16,037 bases of DNA from Oxalobacteraceae bacterium (GTDB taxonomy: Bacteria > Pseudomonadota > Gammaproteobacteria > Burkholderiales > Burkholderiaceae_D): assembly GCA_947446335.1 (NCBI GenBank), contig CANFGA010000019.1, positions 1 through 16,037 of the forward strand. The letters are read 5' to 3'. The stretch's first letter is position 1. Each line of letters starts with the position of its first letter. Shown in pieces: positions 8,201 to 13,569 of the stretch. The notes under the pieces are model-generated. The model saw nothing but the letters and a program-made list of their open reading frames with translations. It was not told the DNA's origin and ran no database searches. Both the position numbers and the translations under genes were made by a program.

Positions 8201-9883
8201 CACGATATCGGTGCGCACGAAGGTGCTGGGCGCCGCCAGCGCCGTCGTCGCCACCGGAATCGCATCGACGACGGCGGCCACCGCCGCCACGTAGCCGCTT
8301 GCGGCGGTGTAAGCAAACGCCATCGTCCCGGCATTGCTGACACTGCCAGTGGTGATGGCGCCGCCGTTGGCCGAGCCATTGGACTCGACCAGGCAAACCC
8401 GGGTGCTGGTTTGTTGCGCGCACAGCGATGTGATCGCGCTGCCGCCGACATAGGCGCGCACCAGGCCGGCGGTGCCGATCGCCGCCACGATCCGCGATGC
8501 GGCAGTGGCGGCACTGCTACCCTTGCCGATCGAAATATTGTTCGCCAGCACGACCCCCTTGTAGCTGATGCTGCTCAGCGTCGGGGTCGGGTTGCCGCTG
8601 CCGCTGGTGCCGCTGATGCCAAGCAATGCCGTCGGCGCCACGTAGGCGATGGCGGCATCGATGACGGCACTGCTGACGTTGGCGCTGATGCCCCAACCGG
8701 CGCGCGAACCGTCATAGACGACCGTGCAATTGGCCGCCGACTTCGCACCGCTGCACAGGACCGGGATCACCGCGACGATGTTGTCGCCGCCCAGCGCAAT
8801 GCCAAAGCTCGAGCAAGCCGGCACCGTGGGCGCACCCAGCGGCACATTCACGCATGCCCAGTATTGATTGGTCAAGCCAGTCCTGGCGATGATGGACGCG
8901 GCCAGCGCACTCGCAGTCTCTTGCTGCTTGACTGCCGTATTGGTGCCGCTGGCGGCATTGACGGCGCCGTTGGTGATGGTGCGCGCCGTGCTCGGATCAG
9001 GAATCGTCACGCTATTGATCGCCAGCGGTGTCGCAAACAGCGAGGCGCCGATCGCGATCGTACCGTACGATGAGGCGGCGCCCGACGCCGTCGAATAGCG
9101 CGGATACAGATAGGCGCCCACGCGCTTGGCCTGGCACGTGGTCAACGCCGTGCTGTTACACCAGCGCACCTTGGCCGGCACCGGATAACCCGTTGGCGCC
9201 GGCGCGCCCACCGATGTCGACTTGCAAGTTTGCATAGCCTCGTCGGTGCAATATTCAGCCACGCCGATCGTGTAGTAATACGGATTGCCGAGCTTGGCCG
9301 TGGCGCTGCGGAAGGTGTTGTTCGGGTACGTGTAAGTGGCCGTGTTTTCCATGCAAGAACTGCTGTTGGCCGGGTCGCACCACTTCAGATCGGGAAAACC
9401 GGTCACCAGATTGCTGCTCGTGATCACGCTGCCAAACAGGTTGGTCTTGCGCGCGCCGAAACCGTCGCCGGTGACAGCGGTCCAGTTGGCGGTGTTGGCA
9501 GCTGTCATCTCGTCGTAATAGCTGCCATCGGCCTTGATCGGCGCAAAATAGCGGATGTTCGGATTGTAATACTGCTTGTTGAAATCCGGACTCATGAAAG
9601 GGGGATGACCGACCGTGCAACTGGTCGTGCCAGACGACAACAGCGCAGTGCTGCGGCACAGACTGTCGTTGACGTAGTCCGGCGTGTAAGCCTGATCCAT
9701 CGAGCCGGAATTATCGAACAACAGCATCAAATTGGGCTTGACCGAACCGGTGCCCTCGATGTTAAGCAGCGGCACCTGCGCGATGTTGGTCACGGCAGCG
9801 CGAGCCGATATCGATACCGACATCGACAGCAGGGCTGCCAGCACAGCGCATGTCCTCGGCACAGCAGAAAGTATGATGTTCAT
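5231..9883 (-). CDS. pilY1: PilY1-type type IV pilus tip adhesin / assembly factor
   Basis: A secreted protein of 1550 residues, larger than the 1161-residue Pseudomonas PilY1. From ATG 9883 it has a signal peptide (hydrophobic core about 12-24, cleavage after ISARA at 29), a von Willebrand A-like domain with MIDAS motif DNSGS (57-61) and a later TTDGYW strand (about 705), and a C-terminal PilY1/PilC beta-propeller beginning at LLGDIASAKPAYL (about 1057) with FGAANDGMLHAF, YYALDVTDPETPKQLW and YGGDNLGQMWRFDL. About 250 residues inserted in the vWA region (278-529) form two related Ala/Thr/Gly-rich modules. The usual DxDxDxxxD calcium loop before the YGGD strand is not visible. No RGD is present. 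The frame stays open upstream to a GTG at 9931 that touches the pilX stop, but ATG 9883 has AGGA at a 6-nt spacing and gives a clean signal peptide, so I prefer it; ATG 9901 is also possible. It is the last gene of the minor pilin operon and should sit at the pilus tip. Confidence 0.95.
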   Translation of the reverse strand: MNIILSAVPRTCAVLAALLSMSVSISARAAVTNIAQVPLLNIEGTGSVKPNLMLLFDNSGSMDQAYTPDYVNDSLCRSTALLSSGTTSCTVGHPPFMSPDFNKQYYNPNIRYFAPIKADGSYYDEMTAANTANWTAVTGDGFGARKTNLFGSVITSSNLVTGFPDLKWCDPANSSSCMENTATYTYPNNTFRSATAKLGNPYYYTIGVAEYCTDEAMQTCKSTSVGAPAPTGYPVPAKVRWCNSTALTTCQAKRVGAYLYPRYSTASGAASSYGTIAIGASLFATPLAINSVTIPDPSTARTITNGAVNAASGTNTAVKQQETASALAASIIARTGLTNQYWACVNVPLGAPTVPACSSFGIALGGDNIVAVIPVLCSGAKSAANCTVVYDGSRAGWGISANVSSAVIDAAIAYVAPTALLGISGTSGSGNPTPTLSSISYKGVVLANNISIGKGSSAATAASRIVAAIGTAGLVRAYVGGSAITSLCAQQTSTRVCLVESNGSANGGAITTGSVSNAGTMAFAYTAASGYVAAVAAVVDAIPVATTALAAPSTFVRTDIVASRDAYPSALERLDCTTSLGSCSYAEEMTNFANWYAYYKTRLQLMKVAVGVAFAPLTANYRVGYVRLSVAGAGGAIDIKPVDFTATARSTWYSTLYNTTTSGSTPIRPAMHNVGKMFSNLSPYNYAAGQEVVQFPCQQNFMILTTDGYWNGASASVLNNDNVENTTRFCTRAAGCVDTRSQSQPSISDVALYWYNGGSNTTTVSLRPELEPDMSKPGLVTAGPGENTHLHMTTYTLGLGVDGVMAYDADYDNAKIKVGGDFYKLITGVASGCPWNGNGPYVWPDPDTSNSANTVQERVDDLWHAAVNGHGKYFSTSDPKQVVAGLSEAITKLQVKVGAAAAAATSTPNISQEDRDIFSATFTTVKWFGELADRLIDPVTGAVDPVVRWSTSAQLGLQAAAASDSRNIKMFNTGGAALKDFSYGAMNALEQAWFANKCTLLAQCTLLTADNKQIANSGTQMVNWLRGQQQYANDTVFRAYYTPPVDSGSIVVPVPILLGDIASAKPAYLFDARKSYSIAGYAEFKSASLLRQRTLFGAANDGMLHAFYAPNPSEGSVTPGKDGGKEIWAYVPRIIMKKLALQASTTYGTNHQFTVDGSPELADVQIGGLWKTVLVAGLNAGGRGYYALDVTDPETPKQLWELCADSGVCSTNDPDLGLSFGNPQFGMWNGQWVVFLTSGYNNVPGVDGVAGGNGQGYLYIVDVATGTVLKKVSTGSGNATTPSGLARITAITLNPAFDPVTTYVYGGDNLGQMWRFDLTDASGASVPVLKMGDAGASQPITARPDVSTCLVAEADGTSQVRRVALFGSGRLLDVPDVTNTDLQSLYLLKDGGSTILDVRGNTMVQQALTRVGSSGDYTISDNAVDLSQKNGWYLDWNQNSGERMNLDPKIVSGAVNVVTSIPSSASACSVGGTSNVYQFDLCSGSYLTPDHLAGRILSNTSAAVGFIIIRLPSGAYKMVTTTADGKMIMQQLLTPNTIGAHKVGWRRIKN

Positions 9884-9931
9884 TGCGGTTCCTGTCGCCA
9901 TGTTTACTGTTGTTTTCAAGGCCTTGCCCAC

Positions 9932-10570
9932 TCAGGCACCGATCAGCACCACAGCCTGGTTCACGACATTGCCGCCACGCACCCCGAAGATCCTGGCCGT
10001 GACGATGTAATGCACTTGCGGCGCCCCGGCCAGATTGGTGCTGTCGGCCGCCAGGCTCGAACCGAGCGGCACCGCACTGCCCGAATTCGACGTGTTCGGC
10101 GCCGTCTGCATGCAACTGTTGCTGGGTTTGTCATACGTGCCTTTCAAGGCACACATCCGATGAATCACATATTCGATGCGGTTGCCATCTTGTTCCAAGG
10201 TGAGCGAACCGACCCAGAATTCGGGGCTGGCGATGCTTTGCGTGGTATCGAATGTGGCAACGTAGGCGTTGCCGGCGCTGTCATCGTCCAGCACTGCCTT
10301 GTTCGCCAGCGCCGTGTCTTTCAACCACTGAAAACCGGTCAACAAGCCAAGATCGGCCGCCTTGGTCAGCGACGCATCGTAGGCCAGGCTCGATGTCAAC
10401 AGCGTCCCCGATAAGCTGGACCGGATCAGATAGATGCTGGAAATTAACATCACCGTCAGCATGATCATCATCACCGGCAGCGCAACGCCGCGCGCGCGCA
10501 GATCGCCAGACCGATGCCGATCGTGCATCGGCTGGCGCGTTGGCAGGCTGGTGCTCGCTGTTGTGTTCAC
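9932..10570 (-). CDS. pilX: PilX-type minor pilin
   Basis: A 212-residue prepilin-like protein. The leader ends RARG (28), followed by VALPVMMIMLTVMLISSIYLI, a hydrophobic N-helix with no Glu at mature position 5 (Val instead). The C-terminal strands (VHYIVTARIFGVRGG) and a Cys pair (140, 153) fit the PilX family, the counterpart of the GspK pseudopilin, which also lacks Glu5. The start is GTG at 10570, overlapping the pilW stop as GTGA, with a perfect GGAGG (10580-10576) 5 nt upstream. The frame is open much further upstream, but that part is antisense-like low-complexity sequence lying inside pilW. The protein should be inserted in the inner membrane, processed by PilD and placed in the tip priming complex with PilV, PilW and FimT/FimU under PilY1. 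Confidence 0.9.
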   Translation of the reverse strand: MNTTASTSLPTRQPMHDRHRSGDLRARGVALPVMMIMLTVMLISSIYLIRSSLSGTLLTSSLAYDASLTKAADLGLLTGFQWLKDTALANKAVLDDDSAGNAYVATFDTTQSIASPEFWVGSLTLEQDGNRIEYVIHRMCALKGTYDKPSNSCMQTAPNTSNSGSAVPLGSSLAADSTNLAGAPQVHYIVTARIFGVRGGNVVNQAVVLIGA

Positions 10571-11775
10571 TCTGGCCTCCAGCCGGCATTGCGCAAAGGA
10601 ACGATGGTCTCGAAGACCCGATAACGGTAGCATTGCCAGCCGAGCGCATCGCCGGCGGTGGCGACATTCACTTGCACCGGCTGCGCTGCCACCCCGAACG
10701 GTTCTTCGCGCACGAACACGACTGGCGCAGTCGCGCTGGCCCGGCACACGCCGCCGGCGTCCGCCCGCTCCGGATGCTTGCTGCGCGCCACGACCGCGAT
10801 CCGCAGCGCCACCACGCGCTGGTAATCGCCGGCGCCGCCGACGATGCCATCGCCATCGGCATCGATCATGACGCCCGACCATGCGCCCAGCTGCACGCCC
10901 GAGGCTGGCGCGAATGCGGCGCCGCTGCGGGTATCGAAGCCGTATTGCGCTTTCAGCGACACCACATTATCGACGACCGTGGTAGCGGCGGCGCTGGCGC
11001 CGACCAGGTCGGTCGCGCGCAATTGCAAGAAGCCGCTCTCGACGGACCAGCTATGGAACGACAAGGTCGCCGCCGGCCCCAGGTTGAACAGGCGGGCCAG
11101 TCCGTTGCTGTACGCGGCGCCGAGAGCGCCGGCATTGTAGCGCGCGTTGTCCCCGCTGCCGGCAGCGATGTTGAGTTGCTGGGTGTTTGGTGGCTCCGGC
11201 AACAGGCGCGGATCGACGGCGATCTGGGCCAGCGCGCAGTTGGCGGCGCCCGCCACTTCCGGCGCCACCAGAATCACATCGCCGAGCGCAAAACCGTAGG
11301 GCACCCGATCGACGCTGATGGTCGTTCCCCCGCCATAGTTCTGGATCAGCCGCAAGGTCCCTGTGCCACTGATCGAACTGCCCGAATACAGCGTCAACCG
11401 GTCCGGATTGGCACCGTTCGACTCGATCACGGCCGCAGCCAGCGGCGTCACGCCGGCACCGGCAAGCAAAGCCGGCGCCAAGGCAAAGCCGCTGCGATCG
11501 AAGAACACGGTATTGCACCCTGTCACCAAGGGATCGTTCAAGCCCCAGCCCGCCTGAGCGGCGTCGTCGCTGATCGAAAATAGCGCCAGCATCCCGTTTT
11601 GCATCGCATCGGAACCGCCCAGCGAAGTTTGCTTGTTTTGCTCGGAACTGACCACCAGGCGCGTGGCGAACATCAGCGCCAGCAAGCCGATGACGATGCT
11701 GACCATCAATTCAATCAGCGAAAAACCGCGCTGGCAACCGATTAGAGGTGGCGTCGTCATGACAACGTCACTCAT
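10567..11775 (-). CDS. pilW: PilW-type minor pilin
   Basis: A 402-residue prepilin, the largest of the five, matching the usual PilW size. The leader of 17 residues ends CQRG, followed by FSLIELMVSIVIGLLALMFA with Glu at mature position 5 (residue 22). The C-terminal part has DADGDGIVGGAGDYQRV (305-321), an aspartate-rich loop like a calcium-binding loop, then VVALRIAVVARS, a family-typical strand. Cys 87, 180, 344 and 382 could form disulphides. The start ATG 11775 overlaps the pilV stop as ATGA; a second in-frame ATG at 11760 lies in the other copy of an 11-nt repeat and would shorten the leader by 5 residues. Neither has a clear Shine-Dalgarno, so re-initiation after pilV is likely. Role: tip minor pilin of the type IV pilus, GspJ-like. 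Confidence 0.94.
   Translation of the reverse strand: MSDVVMTTPPLIGCQRGFSLIELMVSIVIGLLALMFATRLVVSSEQNKQTSLGGSDAMQNGMLALFSISDDAAQAGWGLNDPLVTGCNTVFFDRSGFALAPALLAGAGVTPLAAAVIESNGANPDRLTLYSGSSISGTGTLRLIQNYGGGTTISVDRVPYGFALGDVILVAPEVAGAANCALAQIAVDPRLLPEPPNTQQLNIAAGSGDNARYNAGALGAAYSNGLARLFNLGPAATLSFHSWSVESGFLQLRATDLVGASAAATTVVDNVVSLKAQYGFDTRSGAAFAPASGVQLGAWSGVMIDADGDGIVGGAGDYQRVVALRIAVVARSKHPERADAGGVCRASATAPVVFVREEPFGVAAQPVQVNVATAGDALGWQCYRYRVFETIVPLRNAGWRPE
10576..10580 (-). promoter_or_regulatory. Ribosome binding site fixing the GTG start of pilX
   Basis: GGAGG on the minus strand, 5 nt before GTG 10570 and inside the last codons of pilW. It decides against the longer upstream reading of pilX and implies coupled translation with pilW. 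Confidence 0.8.
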
Positions 11776-11782
11776 GACAACG
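11757..11782. repeat. Direct repeat at the pilV/pilW junction
   Basis: TCATGACAACG occurs at 11757-11767 and again at 11772-11782, a 15-nt period. On the minus strand each copy contains an ATG in the pilW frame; the right copy also holds the pilV stop (ATGA overlap). It looks like a small tandem duplication of a stop/start junction. Confidence 0.85.
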
Positions 11783-12185
11783 CAACGTAGGCGATGACGC
11801 GGTGCGTATTGAGCGCTGCGCCAGCCTTGCGCGTCCAGCTGATCGTCACGCGCACTTCGGTGCGGCTCAGGTCCAGCGTCGGCGTGAGCGTGATGACAAT
11901 CGTCGCACCGGGCAGCGCCGCCAGCGTGGCTTGATGCCAGACTGCCAGGCGTGCCGATGGCGCCGCATTGGCTGCCAGCGCATACTCGGCCAGGTTGGCC
12001 TGGTCGTTACTCATGGTGCCGAGCAACCTTTCGCTGGCGATTACCGCTTCGCCGCGCATCCCGGCATCCGACAGCGCCGAATACGCTCTCGCTTGCAAGC
12101 CGATGGCGCCCAGCAAACCGATGGCCAGGATCAGCGTTGCCAGCAACGCTTCGAGCAAGACCACGCCAGATTGCGTGTGCTTCAT
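11772..12185 (-). CDS. pilV: PilV-type minor pilin
   Basis: A 137-residue prepilin with a short leader MKHTQSG, then VVLLEALLATLILAIGLLG, with Glu at mature position 5 (residue 12). The family-typical start LLEALLATLILAIGLLG and the following QARAYSALSDA helix identify PilV (GspI-like). The start ATG 12185 overlaps the fimT stop as ATGA. The frame is open further upstream, but that would put a charged stretch before the leader and overlap fimT, so it is rejected. There are no Cys residues in the mature part. It is expected in the tip priming complex with PilW, PilX and FimT/FimU. The Shine-Dalgarno is weak, consistent with coupling to fimT. Confidence 0.92.
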   Translation of the reverse strand: MKHTQSGVVLLEALLATLILAIGLLGAIGLQARAYSALSDAGMRGEAVIASERLLGTMSNDQANLAEYALAANAAPSARLAVWHQATLAALPGATIVITLTPTLDLSRTEVRVTISWTRKAGAALNTHRVIAYVALS

Positions 12186-12841
12186 GGCGGACAAGCCCTG
12201 GCGTCGCCAACAGCAACGCCAGGGTCGCATTTGATGACGCTGCCAGCCAGACTCACGACCAGCGCCGATGGATGCAAACGCCCGGCGTGGCTGGCAGCAG
12301 GGTCGAACTGGATCCGGCTCAGGCGCTGGCCGAAGCCGGTATCAACCCAGCCCGAGGCGGTGAAATACACGCTATTGCTACCCTCGGGCAGCAAGTGGGG
12401 CTGCAAGATCGCCGCTGACGGCAAGGCGTTGGCGGAGCGAAATATCGACCGGCTGCCGGCAGCGCCTTCCGGATCGCCGCCAGCGGGCACGGTGGTGCCG
12501 GACCAATCGCCGCTTTCATTGCTGCACGGCACCCCCGGCATCGGAAAACACAGATCGACTTGCCAATCCATCTGCCCATTGCCAGTGTTCACGGTCAGCA
12601 CCATGCGGCTGGCCGCATGGTGGCCCAGCGCCTGCTGGCGCGCCAGCTTGAAGCCTTCGGCATAGAATTCAGTGGCACTCGCAGCCTTGCCGGACAAGGT
12701 CCACAGCGTCATGCGCGGCACGCCGAACGAGAGCAAGATGCCCAGCACGACCAGCACGAGCATGGTTTCGATCAGCGTGAAGGCGCGCATCTGGCCAACT
12801 TTGCATGCTGCGCAACCGGGCGCTTGCATCAATGCGAACAT
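12182..12841 (-). CDS. fimT: FimT/FimU (GspH)-type minor pilin
   Basis: A 219-residue prepilin of the GspH/FimT class. The hydrophobic helix FTLIETMLVLVVLGILLSFG begins at residue 21, with Glu at mature position 5. The residue before the cleavage site is Ala (QMRA), not the usual Gly. The start is ATG 12841, with AAGGA (12852-12848) at a 6-nt spacing, overlapping pilE by 13 nt. Alternatives are ATG 12829 (touches the pilE stop as TGATG) and ATG 12790, which would leave a leader of only three residues and is unlikely. The C-terminal region contains SVYFTASGWVDTGFGQRLSRIQ and SALVVSLAGSVIKCD, matching GspH-fold strands. By position it corresponds to fimU of Pseudomonas; fimT and fimU cannot be told apart here. 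Role: connects the tip complex to the major pilin. Confidence 0.88.
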   Translation of the reverse strand: MFALMQAPGCAACKVGQMRAFTLIETMLVLVVLGILLSFGVPRMTLWTLSGKAASATEFYAEGFKLARQQALGHHAASRMVLTVNTGNGQMDWQVDLCFPMPGVPCSNESGDWSGTTVPAGGDPEGAAGSRSIFRSANALPSAAILQPHLLPEGSNSVYFTASGWVDTGFGQRLSRIQFDPAASHAGRLHPSALVVSLAGSVIKCDPGVAVGDARACPP

Positions 12842-13254
12842 GAGCCATCCTTGCGATCGCTCCAGCAGCTATCGTTGACGACCCAGCCGCTGGGCACGCT
12901 GGTGGTGGCGCGCGCACCATTTTGATCGACCGTATAGACGAAGCCGGCAACCGGACCGACACCGATTGCTTGAATCGTATAAGTGGACGCCGTTGCCGTC
13001 GTCAGCACATAGCTGAAATTGGATGTATTGCCTGGAAACGACAAGGCGCCATCGAACCCGGCAAACGTGTGTTCGTTGGACCAGAATTGTTCGGCGCTGG
13101 TCTGGGCCGCACCGAGCGCCGCGAACGCTTCGCTCAAGCGCGCACGCGTGACGTAATCGCGGTACGAGGGCAGCGCCAGCGAACTCAAGATCCCGATGAT
13201 GACGATCGTGATCATGATTTCAACGAGGGAAAAACCTTGTGCATTGCGCTTCAT
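12829..13254 (-). CDS. pilE: PilE-type minor pilin (GspG/pilin fold)
   Basis: A 141-residue prepilin, typical in length for the PilE minor pilin. Leader MKRNAQG, then FSLVEIMITIVIIGILSSLALPSYRDYV, with Glu at mature position 5 (residue 12). The C-terminal Cys pair (130 and 139, CWSDRKDGSC) forms the usual D-region loop. The start is ATG 13254 with GGAG (13267-13264) at a 9-nt spacing; a longer TTG reading at 13269 would run over that site and is rejected. It is the first gene of the operon, and a sigma28-like promoter lies about 37 nt upstream. In Pseudomonas pilE is the last gene of the equivalent cluster, so the order differs. It could instead be a major pilin, but its position with the other minor pilins argues for a minor role. 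Confidence 0.9.
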   Translation of the reverse strand: MKRNAQGFSLVEIMITIVIIGILSSLALPSYRDYVTRARLSEAFAALGAAQTSAEQFWSNEHTFAGFDGALSFPGNTSNFSYVLTTATASTYTIQAIGVGPVAGFVYTVDQNGARATTSVPSGWVVNDSCWSDRKDGSCSH

Positions 13255-13290
13255 GATCAGTTGCTCCAATTCCTATTTTTACTGATATTT

Positions 13291-13317
13291 TTATCGGCAT
13301 TTTTTCGATGAAATTGA
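13291..13317 (-). promoter_or_regulatory. Sigma28 (FliA)-like promoter of the pilE-pilY1 operon
   Basis: On the minus strand TCAA (13317-13314), exactly 15 nt, then GCCGATAA (13298-13291). The enterobacterial FliA consensus is TAAA-N15-GCCGATAA, so 11 of 12 positions match with exact spacing. The start point would fall about 30 nt before the pilE ATG at 13254. I do not see a comparably good sigma70 promoter in this direction. Confidence 0.5.
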
Positions 13318-13398
13318 GCAAAATCACTGCGTGCGATGGGAAGATGATAGACCTGTCAGCTTGCAATTTCCAGATCAAAACCGATTAAATACTGACAA

Positions 13399-13415
13399 TG
13401 TGAATCTGTGTCACA
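13399..13415. promoter_or_regulatory. CRP-like inverted repeat with wrong spacing
   Basis: TGTGA and TCACA half-sites are separated by 7 nt, whereas CRP/Vfr sites need 6. It may be a weak site or one for another regulator. Confidence 0.2.
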
Positions 13416-13454
13416 CAAGCTTGCAGCGCGGCGGTTTTTTCCATGGCCGCCGTG

Positions 13455-13471
13455 TTGGCACCGCTTGCCAA
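13455..13471. promoter_or_regulatory. Perfect inverted repeat TTGGCA-N5-TGCCAA, possible operator
   Basis: A 6-bp perfect inverted repeat in the divergent region, about 100 nt before the chemoreceptor start. The regulator is unknown. Confidence 0.3.
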
Positions 13472-13569
13472 GCCGAACAGGGAACGCTGACTGATATGCA
13501 AGTCAATTCATGCGGCGGTCACAATTGGCAGGCATTATTTCGCATTAGAAATTTAATCCACGGATCACG

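Larger units (their letters stand above)
13255..13569. other. Divergent control region between pilE and the chemoreceptor gene
   Basis: This 315-nt non-coding stretch holds the pilE ribosome binding site and sigma28-like promoter at its left end, two palindromes near 13399-13415 and 13455-13471, and a CGGCGG/CCGCCG inverted repeat (13429-13434 with 13447-13452, CCATGG in the loop). No convincing promoter for the chemoreceptor was found; TTTAAT near 13555 lacks a -35 and would lie almost on the start codon. Confidence 0.6.

Noticed and set aside
7010..9073. Long plus-strand open frame of 687 codons
   Set aside because: It is antisense to pilY1, with low-complexity Arg/Gly/Ala/His composition and no domain.
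10571..10882. Upstream extension of the pilX frame
   Set aside because: It lies inside pilW, is Arg-rich shadow sequence and would put 104 residues before the prepilin leader; GTG 10570 with GGAGG is far better.
13429..13452. CGGCGG-T6-CCATGG-CCGCCG as a terminator
   Set aside because: The T run is in the loop, not after the stem, and no gene ends here.
13455..13470. Sigma54-like TTGGCAC...TTGCC
   Set aside because: GG and GC are separated by 8 nt rather than the required 10, on both strands.
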